Assembly: GCA_035602605.1 (NCBI GenBank)
Contig: DATNLZ010000126.1
Coordinates: 1 to 64,000, forward strand
Reading direction: 5' to 3'
DNA from: DASQHY01 sp035602605
GTDB lineage: Bacteria > Acidobacteriota > Terriglobia > Acidiferrales > UBA7541
DNA: 64,000 nt
A program made the position numbers and the translations under genes. The first letter of the stretch is position 1. The number at the start of each line of letters is the position of its first letter. The notes beneath the pieces were generated by a model. It searched no databases. It was not told where the DNA came from and saw nothing but the letters and a program-made list of their open reading frames with translations. Below, one piece after another: positions 8,010 to 17,190 of the stretch.

Positions 8010-8465
8010 ATGAAGGAACTTCTCAGCCGAATGTTTCAGTGGGATTTTCTCAAAGGGATGGCGGTAACCTTTCGTTACCAGCATCCCAAGTACATTTATA
8101 CCGAGCAGTATCCGCTGGAACGTCCCATGGTGGCGGAACGCTATCGAGGGGCTCCGCGGCTGAATAAGAATCCCGAAACGGGCGAAACGTTGTGCATCTC
8201 TTGTAATCTCTGCGCCCTGGCATGCCCGGAAAATCTCATCGTTGTTGGGTGGGAACGAGACGACGCCACGCGGCGTAAAGTGCTTACCAATTTTACCTAC
8301 GATACCTCACGCTGCATGTTTTGTGGCCTCTGCGAAGATGCGTGTCCGACAGATTGTCTGGAGCTGACGCAGGACTTTGAAATGGCCCAATACTCTCGCG
8401 AGGGCGCCATCTGGGATCGCCATCGACTCGAGGAAGGCCCGACTCCCGCGCGCTACACACGCTGA
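8010..8465 (+). CDS. nuoI: NADH-quinone oxidoreductase subunit I (NuoI), solitary
   Basis: About 151 residues. Two [4Fe-4S] ferredoxin motifs, CISCNLCALACP and CMFCGLCEDACP, identify the complex I subunit that carries clusters N6a and N6b. The N-terminal helix (FLKGMAVTFRYQHPKYIYTEQYP) and the ERYRGAPRLNKNPETGE segment are typical of NuoI. No other nuo gene is near; 8 bp downstream a GalT-like gene begins. Solitary complex I subunits occur in genomes with scattered nuo clusters, so it may be a second copy. An open frame runs upstream, but ATG 8010 gives the family N-terminus. Confidence 0.88.
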   Translation: MKELLSRMFQWDFLKGMAVTFRYQHPKYIYTEQYPLERPMVAERYRGAPRLNKNPETGETLCISCNLCALACPENLIVVGWERDDATRRKVLTNFTYDTSRCMFCGLCEDACPTDCLELTQDFEMAQYSREGAIWDRHRLEEGPTPARYTR

Positions 8466-8473
8466 CCGCGCGA

Positions 8474-9454
8474 ATGGAACTCCGCAAAGATCCGATCACA
8501 CAGAGCTGGGTGGTGGTTGGCCATCGTGATGAAGCGCCTTCTGCCCCGGAAGGCTGCCTGCTGTGTCCCGGGCACGAGGCCCAAATACCGGCGGTTCTGG
8601 CGATCCCCCCGCAAGGTCCGTGGGGCGTTCGCGTGATCCCGCACATTGATCCGCTCTACCATATCGAAGGCGAAGTAAGGCGCCAGGCCGAAGGAATTTA
8701 CGATACGATGCGGCCCATCGGCGCGCACGAAGTGATTGTCGAAACGCCGGAGCATAACCGGCGGCTCTCGCAGCTGAGCAATGAACATATCGAGAGAGTG
8801 CTCTTGGCTTACGCCAGCCGGATCGCGGATCTGAAGCGTGACCCGCGTTTCAAATACATCGCGGTATTCAAGAACCAGGGTCCGTTAGCCGGTGAGGAAT
8901 GGACGCATCCGCACTCGCAGTTGACCGCGACTACGTTTGTGCCGCGGCGAATCAAATATGAACTGCATGCCGCGCGGGAATGGTTTGAGCAAAAAGAGCG
9001 CTGCGTTTTTTGCGACATTGTTCGGCAGGAGGACAAGAGCGGCCAGCGGATTGTGGATACGCAGGGTGACTATGTGGCGCTGTGTCCTTTTGCGTCGCGA
9101 GTTCCCTTTGAAGTGTGGTTGCTCCGGAGCAAGCACAATCATTTATTCGAGCAACCTCGGTCGGGCTCGAATCGGCTACACCTGGCAACGCTGCTGGGCC
9201 GCACGCTGCGGCGTCTCGAAAAAGTTTCTGCTGCCTATCATCTGGTGGTGCACACTGCTCCCAACACACGAAGCCCGAAAGGGCAACTCGAGCATTATTG
9301 GCAGACTTTGGCGGATGATTATCACTGGCACATCGAAATTCTTCCCATCGTGCAAACCGTAAGCAAGTCCTACAGCATCAAGGAAGTGTATTTCAACGCA
9401 CTTCTTCCAGAGCTGGCCGCTGAACAGCTTCGCAAGCTGGACCCCAATTTATGA
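8474..9454 (+). CDS. GalT-family nucleotidylyltransferase (galactose-1-phosphate uridylyltransferase-like)
   Basis: About 326 residues of the GalT branch of the HIT superfamily. The nucleophilic His lies in THPHSQL (the HxHxQ motif), zinc-site cysteines are in CLLCPG and CVFCD, and the C-terminal half carries YHWHIEILPI. GalT transfers UMP from UDP-glucose to galactose 1-phosphate through a uridylyl-His intermediate. It has HPHSQ instead of the classical HPHCQ and differs much from the second galT at 17357, so the two may use different substrates; a role with another sugar 1-phosphate is possible. Overlaps the next gene by ATGA. Confidence 0.75.
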   Translation: MELRKDPITQSWVVVGHRDEAPSAPEGCLLCPGHEAQIPAVLAIPPQGPWGVRVIPHIDPLYHIEGEVRRQAEGIYDTMRPIGAHEVIVETPEHNRRLSQLSNEHIERVLLAYASRIADLKRDPRFKYIAVFKNQGPLAGEEWTHPHSQLTATTFVPRRIKYELHAAREWFEQKERCVFCDIVRQEDKSGQRIVDTQGDYVALCPFASRVPFEVWLLRSKHNHLFEQPRSGSNRLHLATLLGRTLRRLEKVSAAYHLVVHTAPNTRSPKGQLEHYWQTLADDYHWHIEILPIVQTVSKSYSIKEVYFNALLPELAAEQLRKLDPNL

Positions 9455-10299
9455 AGGCCACCGAGCGCGGCGGAATCATCGCTAAGCTTCTCGGCCTGAT
9501 TTGTTTTGCGGCGTTTTGTTTTGTCATTTACTTGCTGCGCGGTCCGCTGTTGCGAATAGGCGGCGAATACTGGGTGGTCGAAGATACGCTGGAGAAATCG
9601 GATGCCCTGATTGTGTTAAGCGATGATAATTTTACCGGCGATCGCGCAACTCGCGCCGCAGAACTGTTTCGCGCCGGTTTTGCGCCGAGGGTTGTCGCCA
9701 GCGGCCGCCGGTTACGTCCTTATTCCGGGGTCGGCGAGCTGATCGAGCGCGACCTGATTGATCGGGGAGTTCCCAAAGAGGCCATTTTGCGTTTCCCTCA
9801 GGATGGCGACAATACTCTCGAAGAGGCGCAGGCACTACTCCCTTTTGCTACCAAGCAAAAGTGGAGCCGAGTGGTCGTGGTTACTTCGAACTATCACACA
9901 CGGCGAGCGCGTTACATCTACAAACATGTCTTTCCGGCCTCCATCCAGATTAAAATGGCGAGCGCACGCGACGTAACTTACGATTCCGCTCATTGGTGGT
10001 GCTCGCGCAAAGGCCTGAAACTGTTCTTCACAGAAACGGTGGGCATGATCGTTGCCGCATGGCAGTTGCGGCATACCGCGGAGCCACGCGCAAAAGGAAA
10101 TGTAGGTAAGGGAACGCTACATCTAGTGCAATCGGGGGCGCCGACTACTATGCCTGCTACTGTCCTTTCTTCTTTACAGCCCGCGCCCGCTGTACTATCG
10201 TCAGTTTTTAGCGCATTTTCCTCCGGGTTGTCCGAGGGGACCCAGCTCCACGGCGTCGGAGCGCACACATGGGGGCGTGCACGTGTGGAAAAAACCTGA
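9451..10299 (+). CDS. DUF218/YdcF-like membrane-anchored protein
   Basis: About 282 residues. One N-terminal membrane span (about 12-33) is followed by a DUF218 domain: SDALIVLSDD, RATRAAELFRAG, VVASGRR, EGDNTLEEAQ-like segment (QDGDNTLEEAQALL) and VVVTSNYHTRRARYIY. Proteins of this family (ElyC, SanA, YdcF) are linked to envelope polysaccharide or vancomycin-resistance phenotypes, but the reaction is not known. The last 70 residues are low-complexity Ser/Ala/Pro-rich and not conserved-looking; the gene's 3' end overlaps the start region of the bactofilin gene. Translationally coupled to the GalT-like gene through an ATGA overlap. Confidence 0.75.
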   Translation: MKATERGGIIAKLLGLICFAAFCFVIYLLRGPLLRIGGEYWVVEDTLEKSDALIVLSDDNFTGDRATRAAELFRAGFAPRVVASGRRLRPYSGVGELIERDLIDRGVPKEAILRFPQDGDNTLEEAQALLPFATKQKWSRVVVVTSNYHTRRARYIYKHVFPASIQIKMASARDVTYDSAHWWCSRKGLKLFFTETVGMIVAAWQLRHTAEPRAKGNVGKGTLHLVQSGAPTTMPATVLSSLQPAPAVLSSVFSAFSSGLSEGTQLHGVGAHTWGRARVEKT

Positions 10300-10792
10300 A
10301 GACAACAAGCCGCAACCTTTCCCGGATCCTGCGGGCCCGGGCGCTCCATCGGGGCATCCGACCGGAACAGTACCAGGTATTCCTGCCACTGCTACGGCGT
10401 GCGTCAGTCAAGGAATCAAAATTAAGGGTGAAGTCCACGGCCGAGAAGATCTCTTCGTTGATGGCATATTGCAGGGGAAAATCAGTATTACCGAAGGCAC
10501 AGTCACGGTGGGGCCAAATGGACACGTGAATGCCGAGATTGAAGCGCGCGAAATTATTGTTCGCGGCGAAGTAACTGGTACACTGAAGGCAAGAGAGCGC
10601 GTACAGATCTGGAGTTCGGGCCGGGCGATCGGCGATGTGCAAACGCGCCGCATCGCCATCGAGGACGGCGCGGTGTTGCGTGGCAAGGTGGAAATCCTCC
10701 AGCAAAAAGATGAATTACGCGCCACGCGTCCGGTGAACCCTCCCGCGGCCAAGGCACCTGTCGCCACCGTGCCGGCGAGCGTGAAAGAATAA
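10283..10792 (+). CDS. Bactofilin
   Basis: About 169 residues. The central domain (about 45-140) is a beta-helix of short hydrophobic repeats (GEVHGREDLFVDGILQGKI, GPNGHVNAEIEAREIIVRG, GTLKARERVQIWSSG), the mark of bactofilins (DUF583). The N- and C-terminal tails are Pro/Ala-rich and probably disordered, also typical. Bactofilins self-assemble without nucleotide into cytoskeletal filaments that place cell-wall enzymes or polar structures. GTG 10283 (MWKKPEDN) is preferred because GGGGG lies about 7 bp before it; GTG 10277 is also possible. It overlaps the preceding DUF218 gene. Confidence 0.85.
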   Translation: MWKKPEDNKPQPFPDPAGPGAPSGHPTGTVPGIPATATACVSQGIKIKGEVHGREDLFVDGILQGKISITEGTVTVGPNGHVNAEIEAREIIVRGEVTGTLKARERVQIWSSGRAIGDVQTRRIAIEDGAVLRGKVEILQQKDELRATRPVNPPAAKAPVATVPASVKE

Positions 10793-10829
10793 ATCAACCA
10801 CAAAATGAATAGAGACCAGAGTTTCTTCC

Positions 10830-11567
10830 ATGGGATTTTTTAATAAGACTCGTTCCTCCGGGGACCGACCGTCTCCTCTGATTCCTCGCGCGACCACGCG
10901 CTCAGGTGCAGCAGCTTCGCCCGTGGCGCAGGCTTCCGCCGCGCACAATCGCCGGAGCGGAAGCGATGTCCGTTCCTCCAACGGTTTAAAAGAATTTTTG
11001 TGGAATCTCGAAGGCCTGAACAATGGTTGTTTGCTCGATCTGGGTCCTGTTTGGCAGAGTACCATTACATTTTTTGTGGAACGAGGCTTCAAACTTTACG
11101 CCGACGACGTTCTCCGCGATTGGAAAGAATTTTTGACTGTCGAGGAGCAGCGCTTGCGGGCGATCCAGCCCGGGCAAGATGCTTCAGAGATGACACCTGA
11201 ATCTCGCGCCGAACGTTTCTTGAAAACCAACGTCCAGTACCCGCGCAACAACTTTGATGCCATGCTGATTTGGGACTTGCTTGACTATCTCGATCGCCCT
11301 TTGGTCAAGAGACTTGTTGAGCACCTGACGGACTTGCTTCGTCCGGGCGGCGTAGTCCTGGCGATGTTCCACAATCGAAAACCGGAAACGTTTCACCGCT
11401 ACCGCATTTTTGATGCACAGAACCTGGAGCTGGTACCGGCGCCGCCGCTCTTCACGATCCAGCAGACGCTTCAAAATCGGGAAATTCAGGATTTGTTTCG
11501 GCCTTTCCGTACGACGAAGTCGTTCGTTGGGCGCGACCAGCTTCGCGAAGTTCTTTTCGTCAAATGA
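10830..11567 (+). CDS. Divergent class I SAM-methyltransferase-like protein
   Basis: About 245 residues. After a disordered Ser/Arg-rich N-terminus (about 1-50) comes a Rossmann-like pattern: CLLDLGPVWQSTITFF at the place of motif I, YADDVL as a motif II-like acidic end, FDAMLIWDLLDYLDRPLV as motif IV and LRPGGVVLAMFHN as post-motif. The glycine loop of motif I is missing (GPVWQS in place of GxGxG), so SAM binding is doubtful. The gene follows the bactofilin by 37 bp, suggesting a shared transcript. Substrate unknown. Confidence 0.6.
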   Translation: MGFFNKTRSSGDRPSPLIPRATTRSGAAASPVAQASAAHNRRSGSDVRSSNGLKEFLWNLEGLNNGCLLDLGPVWQSTITFFVERGFKLYADDVLRDWKEFLTVEEQRLRAIQPGQDASEMTPESRAERFLKTNVQYPRNNFDAMLIWDLLDYLDRPLVKRLVEHLTDLLRPGGVVLAMFHNRKPETFHRYRIFDAQNLELVPAPPLFTIQQTLQNREIQDLFRPFRTTKSFVGRDQLREVLFVK

Positions 11568-11593
11568 AACCTTACCTCAGCTGCGGTAACTGC

Positions 11594-12481
11594 TCAGCTT
11601 CGTTTCGCCGTTTTCTGCAATGCTCTCAGGCCATTCAAGGCGTCATTCAGAGCAATCCATTCCTGAGTCAGCTTGCCCGGGCTACGTCCTAGCTCGCGTA
11701 TCCGCCGGTGAACGGCCAAAAGGGCGACCTCCACGCGAAGTTTGTGCGCTTGCGGATCAAGTTCGAGCAATGCGGCGCGATGCAGCTCTTTCCAATCCGT
11801 GAGCGGCTCCCAAGTAGCCGCTAAACAGTGGTCAGGAAACTGCCATAAGCGGTAGCGAATCGGAACCGGTTCGCCATTTCGATGCTTCAGTATAAATTCG
11901 CCTTCTAGGCTGCCGCGTTGTCGGTAAAGATCGATCAGGGCGGGCGCTTCCTCGCGTTGATAGGTGATGTCATCGATGGTTTTTTCCAGCAGATCAGCGC
12001 GGCTGTAACCGATGAGTTGGCATACCGCATCGGAGCAGTCCAGGCAGTGACGGGAGCCATCCACAAACAGCACATACTTAGACTGTAATTCTGGATGGCT
12101 ATGACTCCGAAGATTGATCAGAGATGAAAGTGTGCCGAGGAAATGTTGGGGATCGCCACCTTTCTCGATGAAAGCGTCTACGGTCTCATCGACCGTGGCT
12201 CGTGCACCCGGATAAGCCGATAACATAATGATAGGGGTTTGCGGCCGCTCCTGTTTCATTCGCGCGGCGACAATTCCTCCGTCCATCTCGGGCATGGAGT
12301 AATCGACTACGACTGCGTCCACAGGTTGGGTATTGAATAGATCCAGTCCTTGTTTACCGCTCGAGGCGGTCAAAACGGCGAAGCCTGCATATTCCAGAAG
12401 CAGTTTGCGTACCTTTAGATTAGCGGGCGCATCATCGATGCACAGAACCAGACGGCGGTTAATTGTCGACGGCTCGTTCAT
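11594..12481 (-). CDS. Response regulator with receiver and PAS domains
   Basis: About 295 residues from ATG 12481. A receiver domain is at the front (LVLCIDDAPANL, phospho-Asp in VVVDYSMPEMDG, switch residue in IIMLSAYPG). It is followed by a PAS-like domain (about 135-235, with LFVDGSRHCLDCSDAVCQLIGYSRADLLEKT and RHRNGEPVPIRYRLW-type strands, here written KHRNGEPVPIRY) and a C-terminal helical tail. No DNA-binding or kinase domain is present, so output is probably through protein contact. The frame is open up to 12661; those extra 60 residues look non-conserved. Two in-frame ATGs (12595, 12547) are alternatives. Confidence 0.75.
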   Translation of the reverse strand: MNEPSTINRRLVLCIDDAPANLKVRKLLLEYAGFAVLTASSGKQGLDLFNTQPVDAVVVDYSMPEMDGGIVAARMKQERPQTPIIMLSAYPGARATVDETVDAFIEKGGDPQHFLGTLSSLINLRSHSHPELQSKYVLFVDGSRHCLDCSDAVCQLIGYSRADLLEKTIDDITYQREEAPALIDLYRQRGSLEGEFILKHRNGEPVPIRYRLWQFPDHCLAATWEPLTDWKELHRAALLELDPQAHKLRVEVALLAVHRRIRELGRSPGKLTQEWIALNDALNGLRALQKTAKRS

Positions 12482-12924
12482 GTTCCGCGGCGCTGCTGAA
12501 GACGAAACGATTGCAGGCTCGCTTACCCCCACAGCTGTGAGATGCATCAGGCTCACAGTGCTGATCGCACACAGTTTCCCCTGACGTGGGTACATGTCAC
12601 AAGCCAGCGAAAGCGGTCTTTCAGGGAGGGGACTTATTTCATAAGGACACGTCCCAAGCACTGAATAAAGGCAGATTTTTCATTTAGGGAATTACCATTA
12701 TTTCAGGGGGTGAGGCACCGTATCGAGACCAAGCCGTAAAAACAAAATAATTCCCAGGGCGTAGACAGGCACCTGTCAGCGGGAACGTAGGCGAGCTTAA
12801 TGGAGGGCCGAGAAGCGGAGTTTATTGCGGCGTGGAAGGCGACCCCGGACTAAACGGATAGCCGCGGAGACGTCGGGCCTAGCGGCCTTACTGCGGCAAG
12901 CGCGATGCAGGTCACGATTCCACA
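12482..12924. other. Intergenic region with one small palindrome
   Basis: About 440 bp without a convincing gene, between two minus-strand genes. The only structured element noted is GACAGG-CA-CCTGTC at 12764-12777, a perfect 6+6 palindrome that could be a dimeric operator. Nothing else was recognised. Confidence 0.4.
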
Positions 12925-14082
12925 CTAAAATACGGAAAGCACGCGCTGCATCCCCTCCGAAAACTCTCGTTCTGCCGTAATCAGACTCATAACCAAATAT
13001 CCTTCGGTGGGGAAATCATAAAAATGTCCAGGGTGAGCGTAAACGTCTCTTGTTGTCAGGAGCTCGATCGCCAGATCTTCATCAGAACGAAGTGCTGGCA
13101 CACGAATCACCACATACCAACCTCCCTCGACCGCGAGACGCTTGCAAACTGTTTGCACCGCCAGTTGCCGATCGAGCTCCGCTAGATTTCGCAGCACACG
13201 CGCTCTCAACTGCTCTTGAAATCGATGTCGTTGTTCTAAGAACACCGGGGTGGCCTGCTGCACTGGGGTATTCATCGAAAGAAACGTATCGGCGATTACT
13301 TCGAGGCGCTCCAGCGCTTGCGACTTCAATTGCTCAGGGCCGCTGGTAATCAACCATGCCGTTTTCATTTGGGGGAGACCGGATATTTTCGACAATCCGC
13401 TCATCGTAAACGTAAGTGCGCCACTATTGGACACGAAGCTGGGCAGTAGATTGTCGTTAATTATAAAATCGAAGAACACCTCGTCGGCTATGATCGCCAG
13501 TCCCCACGCCGAACAAATCTGATTCAGTCTCTCAACCTCCGCCGGCTTGCAAAAGTGTCCGGTTGGGTTATTGGGATGAACCACAATCAATCCGCGAGTA
13601 CGGGAAGTGATGATCTTTTCGAGCGCATGGAAATCAATTTGCCATCCCTGGTCATACAGTAACGGATAGCGGGCAATACTCACGTCGTGAATATCGGCGA
13701 GAAATGTGAAGAGCGGATAACTGGGCTCAGGAACAAGAATTTCATCGGCTGGATTGCAGAGGGTGCGAAATAGGAAGGAGTACGCCTCGCTCGTGCTGGT
13801 TGTCAGAATAATATCTTGAGGCGCAATTTCCTCGTGACGCGCTCGGTAGTATGCCGCGACCGCACGACGAGCTGACTCCATACCTCTGGCATTGGGCTCA
13901 TAGCGCAGCGCCGACGGTTGGCACAGAGCTTGCAAAATGGCCGCACCGTCAAGCTCAAATCCACATTCTGTGGGGTTGGAAAGGGTCAAATCGATTAACG
14001 ATTTCCCCTCGTCGCGATGCCGCTGCAGCGTTTGGCTCAGGCGGTTTCTGTTGAGATTCCAGTTCGTTCGCTCAGCGAACAT
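12925..14082 (-). CDS. Class I/II PLP-dependent aminotransferase
   Basis: About 385 residues, full length for fold-type I aminotransferases. Visible motifs: LSNPTECGFELD at the front, the tyrosine segment EPSYPLF, VVHPNNPTG (Asn binds the PLP ring), ADEVFFDF (Asp binds the pyridine nitrogen) and the Schiff-base Lys in SGLSKISGLP. The SLSK-type Lys is followed by a glycine-rich turn as in aspartate/alanine aminotransferases. ATG 14082 has AGAGGA six bases upstream and is preferred to 14112. Substrate cannot be fixed; alanine-, aspartate- or aromatic-type are all possible. Confidence 0.85.
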   Translation of the reverse strand: MFAERTNWNLNRNRLSQTLQRHRDEGKSLIDLTLSNPTECGFELDGAAILQALCQPSALRYEPNARGMESARRAVAAYYRARHEEIAPQDIILTTSTSEAYSFLFRTLCNPADEILVPEPSYPLFTFLADIHDVSIARYPLLYDQGWQIDFHALEKIITSRTRGLIVVHPNNPTGHFCKPAEVERLNQICSAWGLAIIADEVFFDFIINDNLLPSFVSNSGALTFTMSGLSKISGLPQMKTAWLITSGPEQLKSQALERLEVIADTFLSMNTPVQQATPVFLEQRHRFQEQLRARVLRNLAELDRQLAVQTVCKRLAVEGGWYVVIRVPALRSDEDLAIELLTTRDVYAHPGHFYDFPTEGYLVMSLITAEREFSEGMQRVLSVF

Positions 14083-14431
14083 CCAGTGTCCTCTGAAGAC
14101 CGCTCCCCGCAAGAGTAACGTCTCGATTCCGCAAGCGCAAATCTCCTTCGGAAGGGAGGTGGCGAGCAGCAGTGCCCGGTACCTCGCAGGCTAGCATCAA
14201 CTCTCGACCATAAATGAAGTAGCATTATTGTTCCAGGGCAATCAGCCGAAAGCTTCCACATTGGGAATGCCGTCCCCATATGGGAATCACCCCGTGCTTC
14301 CGAAAACGCGAAACAGTTGTGGTTGATCGTTAACTCTAGCTGGGCAATCACCAAACGCAACTTGCACGCTTGCGAGCCTTTGGCTAGCCGAGTGCTCACG
14401 CATTGCCAGGCGAATAGGTCGACACGCATAC
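14083..14431. other. Intergenic region, nothing recognised
   Basis: About 350 bp between the divergent aminotransferase and PilZ genes. It should hold both promoters. No RNA gene, repeat or clear operator was recognised on either strand. Confidence 0.4.
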
Positions 14432-14797
14432 GTGATATCCGAAATAGGAGAGCGGCGCCGCGATCAACGATTCACACTAGAGATCCCTATATCTGTATGG
14501 ACTCTGTTACCGAAGCCATTTCAGGGAGTTACTCGCGACGTCTCCACTTGCGGAGTTTATCTGTATCTCAAGCAGCCGGTCCTTGTTAGCGCGGAGATCA
14601 CCATTATGATGCGGATGCCAACCCAACTGTCAGGCCATAGCGACACACTCATTTGGGCACACGGCAAGACGGTGCGTGTCGAGCGAGCGAAGAATAACTG
14701 CATCAATCAATGGGGCGTTGCCACGCGTATCGAAGGTTATACTTTTGTCGGCGATGAATCCGACGCTTCCCGTCAGGCAACGTTTACTGCTGCTTAG
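14432..14797 (+). CDS. PilZ-domain protein
   Basis: About 121 residues, a single PilZ domain. The N-terminal c-di-GMP motif is ERRRDQRF (RxxxR) and the second motif is DVSTCGVYL (D/NxSxxG), both intact, so c-di-GMP binding is likely. The remaining beta-strands (AEITIMMRMP, GKTVRVERA, WGVATRIEGY) fit the six-stranded barrel. Single-domain PilZ proteins relay c-di-GMP to a partner such as motility or polysaccharide machinery. The start is GTG 14432; MISEIGERRRDQRF is the natural N-terminus. Confidence 0.85.
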   Translation: MISEIGERRRDQRFTLEIPISVWTLLPKPFQGVTRDVSTCGVYLYLKQPVLVSAEITIMMRMPTQLSGHSDTLIWAHGKTVRVERAKNNCINQWGVATRIEGYTFVGDESDASRQATFTAA

Positions 14798-15180
14798 GTC
14801 ACGCCCGAGAGTCGGCAAACAGCTAAGATTGCCACATCGACTGAGTGCCACTTGTGTTTGCACTCCTAAGGTAGCCTGGCGCCCTTCTACCGGTGCGCGA
14901 AGCTTGCTTCAGGCCACCGCTTCTGTGGTCCCGCTAAGGTTTCCTGATCTCACCGCATCGACAGTAAAACTCCAGGGTTCGGGGTACGCTCTCGTTAGTC
15001 GACCAGCATGACCACCGCCTAAGACCCGCTGTATACACCTGATGCAAGCCTACAAATGGACGCGGAATATTCCTTGGTCTAAACCCGCGGTTGTATTAGC
15101 GTGTGCGTTTACAAGTGGCCTTAGCAGCCTCAGCGCCGTTGTATTGCGGAAATGATTGGGGCTTGAGCGGGGGTTGAACG
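14798..15180. other. Intergenic region upstream of the symporter gene
   Basis: About 380 bp with no convincing gene on either strand. It must carry the promoter of the symporter gene, whose ATG is preceded by GGGGG. No riboswitch or repeat was recognised. Confidence 0.4.
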
Positions 15181-16971
15181 ATGGGTTTGACAAGCATCGA
15201 CTGGATCATCATGGCTGTGTACTTCGCGTTTGTCCTGGGTATTGGGGTGGCATTGAAGCGATCGGTCAAGACCAGCACTGATTTTTTTCTGGCAGGACGC
15301 TCCATTCCGGCCTGGGTCTGCGGCCTGGCTTTTATTTCCGCGAATCTCGGGGCGCAAGAAGTGATTGGCATGGCCGCCTCCGGAGCGAAGTATGGCATCG
15401 CCACGAGCCACTTTTACTGGGTTGGCGCAATCCCGGCAATGGTCTTTGTGGGCGTTTTTATGATGCCGTTCTACTACGGCTCGAAAGCCCGCTCCGTTCC
15501 CGAGTATCTCCGGCTACGTTTCGATGAAAAGACGCGCGCCTTCAACGCCATTTCGTTCGCTACGATGACCATTTTCTCCTCGGGAATTTCGATGTACGCG
15601 ATGGCCAAGCTGATTCAGACGCTGCGCATTCTGGACTTGCCGTTCCAGCGCATGGGTATTAATGCGTCGTGGATTTTCGACGTGGGCGTCATTGTTTCGG
15701 CGGTCATCGTGCTTGCGTACATTTTCCTGGGCGGCTTGAAAAGCGCGATTTACAACGAGGTCTTGCAGTTTTTTCTGATCGTGGGCGGTTTCCTGCCACT
15801 CGTGTGGCTCGGACTGAAAAATGTAGGCGGCTGGGAAGGATTAAAAGCGACCCTTGGCCCCAGTTACACGCACTCGTGGGTGGGCATGGCAAATCCGTCC
15901 ACGAATCGATTGGGAGTGGAATGGTTCGGCTTAACCATGGGGCTCGGCTTCGTCCTCTCCTTTGGATACTGGTGCACGGATTTCCTGGTAGTGCAGCGTG
16001 CTATGGCTGCCGACTCGATGGCCTCTGCTCGGCGCACCCCGCTGATTGCCGCGATCCCCAAAATGCTTTTTCCGTTTCTCGTCATTCTACCTGGCCTAAT
16101 TGCAATCGCGTTGCCCACGATGCCGCCTCAGACCGCGGCAACCTCAATGGCTGCGCCCTCGGGTGCGGTGGGGAAGGGAATCATTCCCATTAAAGTTGAT
16201 GCGGGTACCGGCCAGCCGGTACTTGATGCCGATGGAAAACCGCAACTGGACTACGATCTTGCGGTTCCCAATATGCTGCTGCACTATTTTCCGACGGGAA
16301 TGCTTGGACTCGGATTGACTGCCTTACTGGCCAGTTTCATGTCCGGAATGGCCGGGAACGTCACGGCCTTTAACACCGTCTGGACCTACGACATCTATCA
16401 GTCGCATATCCGGCCCAACGCCAGCGATGAACATTATTTGATGATGGGTCGAATGACGACTGTCTTTGGAATAGCGTTGTCTGTAGCCGCAGCGTATATG
16501 GCGACACGTTTCAATAATATTATGGACATGCTCCAGCTTGTTTTCGCTTTTGTGAATGCACCTTTATTTGCCACGTTTTTGCTGGGGATGTTCTGGAAGA
16601 GAACCACCGGACATGGTGCTTTTTCAGGACTGTTGGCGGGAACCTGCGCAGCCGCTTTGCATCACGCATGGACACTTCCGGTGGGAGCGATTCCTGGCGT
16701 CAAAGGAGGCTATCTTGCCATTTTGCACACCTACCCGAGTGAGATGGCCCAAAACTTCTGGACGGCGATCTGGTCTTGGACAACTTGTTTCGTAATCACC
16801 ATCGCCGTGAGCTTGTTGACCGCAGCTCCAGAGGAAAGCCGCCTGGTGGGATTGGTCTATTCGCTGACGCCCCGGCCCAAAGAAACAGAGCGGCGCTGGT
16901 ACCTGCGACCAGCCTATCTAGGAGCGATGGTTTTGTTGGCCACGGCGCTCCTGAATTTTATTTTCCGCTAA
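15181..16971 (+). CDS. Sodium/solute symporter, SSS family (probable sugar)
   Basis: About 596 residues with some 14 hydrophobic spans, the SglT/LeuT fold. Family marks include the first helix IDWIIMAVYFAFVLGIGVAL, the FFLAGRSIPAWVCGLAFISAN segment (the R..P and SAN signature of sodium-glucose type carriers), RSVPEYLRLRF and FGYWCTDFLVVQRAM. It probably couples sodium entry to sugar uptake in the inner membrane. A soluble insert lies near residues 315-360. The small membrane protein follows at 9 bp, then galT; together with the ROK kinase this suggests galactose or related sugar use. Confidence 0.88.
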   Translation: MGLTSIDWIIMAVYFAFVLGIGVALKRSVKTSTDFFLAGRSIPAWVCGLAFISANLGAQEVIGMAASGAKYGIATSHFYWVGAIPAMVFVGVFMMPFYYGSKARSVPEYLRLRFDEKTRAFNAISFATMTIFSSGISMYAMAKLIQTLRILDLPFQRMGINASWIFDVGVIVSAVIVLAYIFLGGLKSAIYNEVLQFFLIVGGFLPLVWLGLKNVGGWEGLKATLGPSYTHSWVGMANPSTNRLGVEWFGLTMGLGFVLSFGYWCTDFLVVQRAMAADSMASARRTPLIAAIPKMLFPFLVILPGLIAIALPTMPPQTAATSMAAPSGAVGKGIIPIKVDAGTGQPVLDADGKPQLDYDLAVPNMLLHYFPTGMLGLGLTALLASFMSGMAGNVTAFNTVWTYDIYQSHIRPNASDEHYLMMGRMTTVFGIALSVAAAYMATRFNNIMDMLQLVFAFVNAPLFATFLLGMFWKRTTGHGAFSGLLAGTCAAALHHAWTLPVGAIPGVKGGYLAILHTYPSEMAQNFWTAIWSWTTCFVITIAVSLLTAAPEESRLVGLVYSLTPRPKETERRWYLRPAYLGAMVLLATALLNFIFR

Positions 16972-16980
16972 GGAGACTTC

Positions 16981-17190
16981 ATGGGATTGGACATTCGAGT
17001 ACCCATTGGCATTCTGTTCTCCATCTTTGGAGCAATGCTGGCGGTCTTCGGCTTGGTTAGCGACCCAGCGCTGTACAGCGAGCACTCCCTGGGGATCAAC
17101 ATCAATCTAATGTGGGGTGTGGTATTGCTCTTGTTCGGTCTGGTAATGCTCCTGCTCACGCGTATGGGGAGATCTTCCAGGCGCCAGTGA
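16981..17190 (+). CDS. Small two-span membrane protein next to the symporter
   Basis: 69 residues with two predicted membrane helices (about 8-27 and 40-60) joined by a short loop. It begins 9 bp after the symporter stop with AAGGAGAC just before the ATG, a strong ribosome site, so it is very likely real and cotranscribed. No known domain was recognised. It might be an accessory subunit of the symporter, but that is only a guess from position. Confidence 0.75.
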   Translation: MGLDIRVPIGILFSIFGAMLAVFGLVSDPALYSEHSLGININLMWGVVLLLFGLVMLLLTRMGRSSRRQ

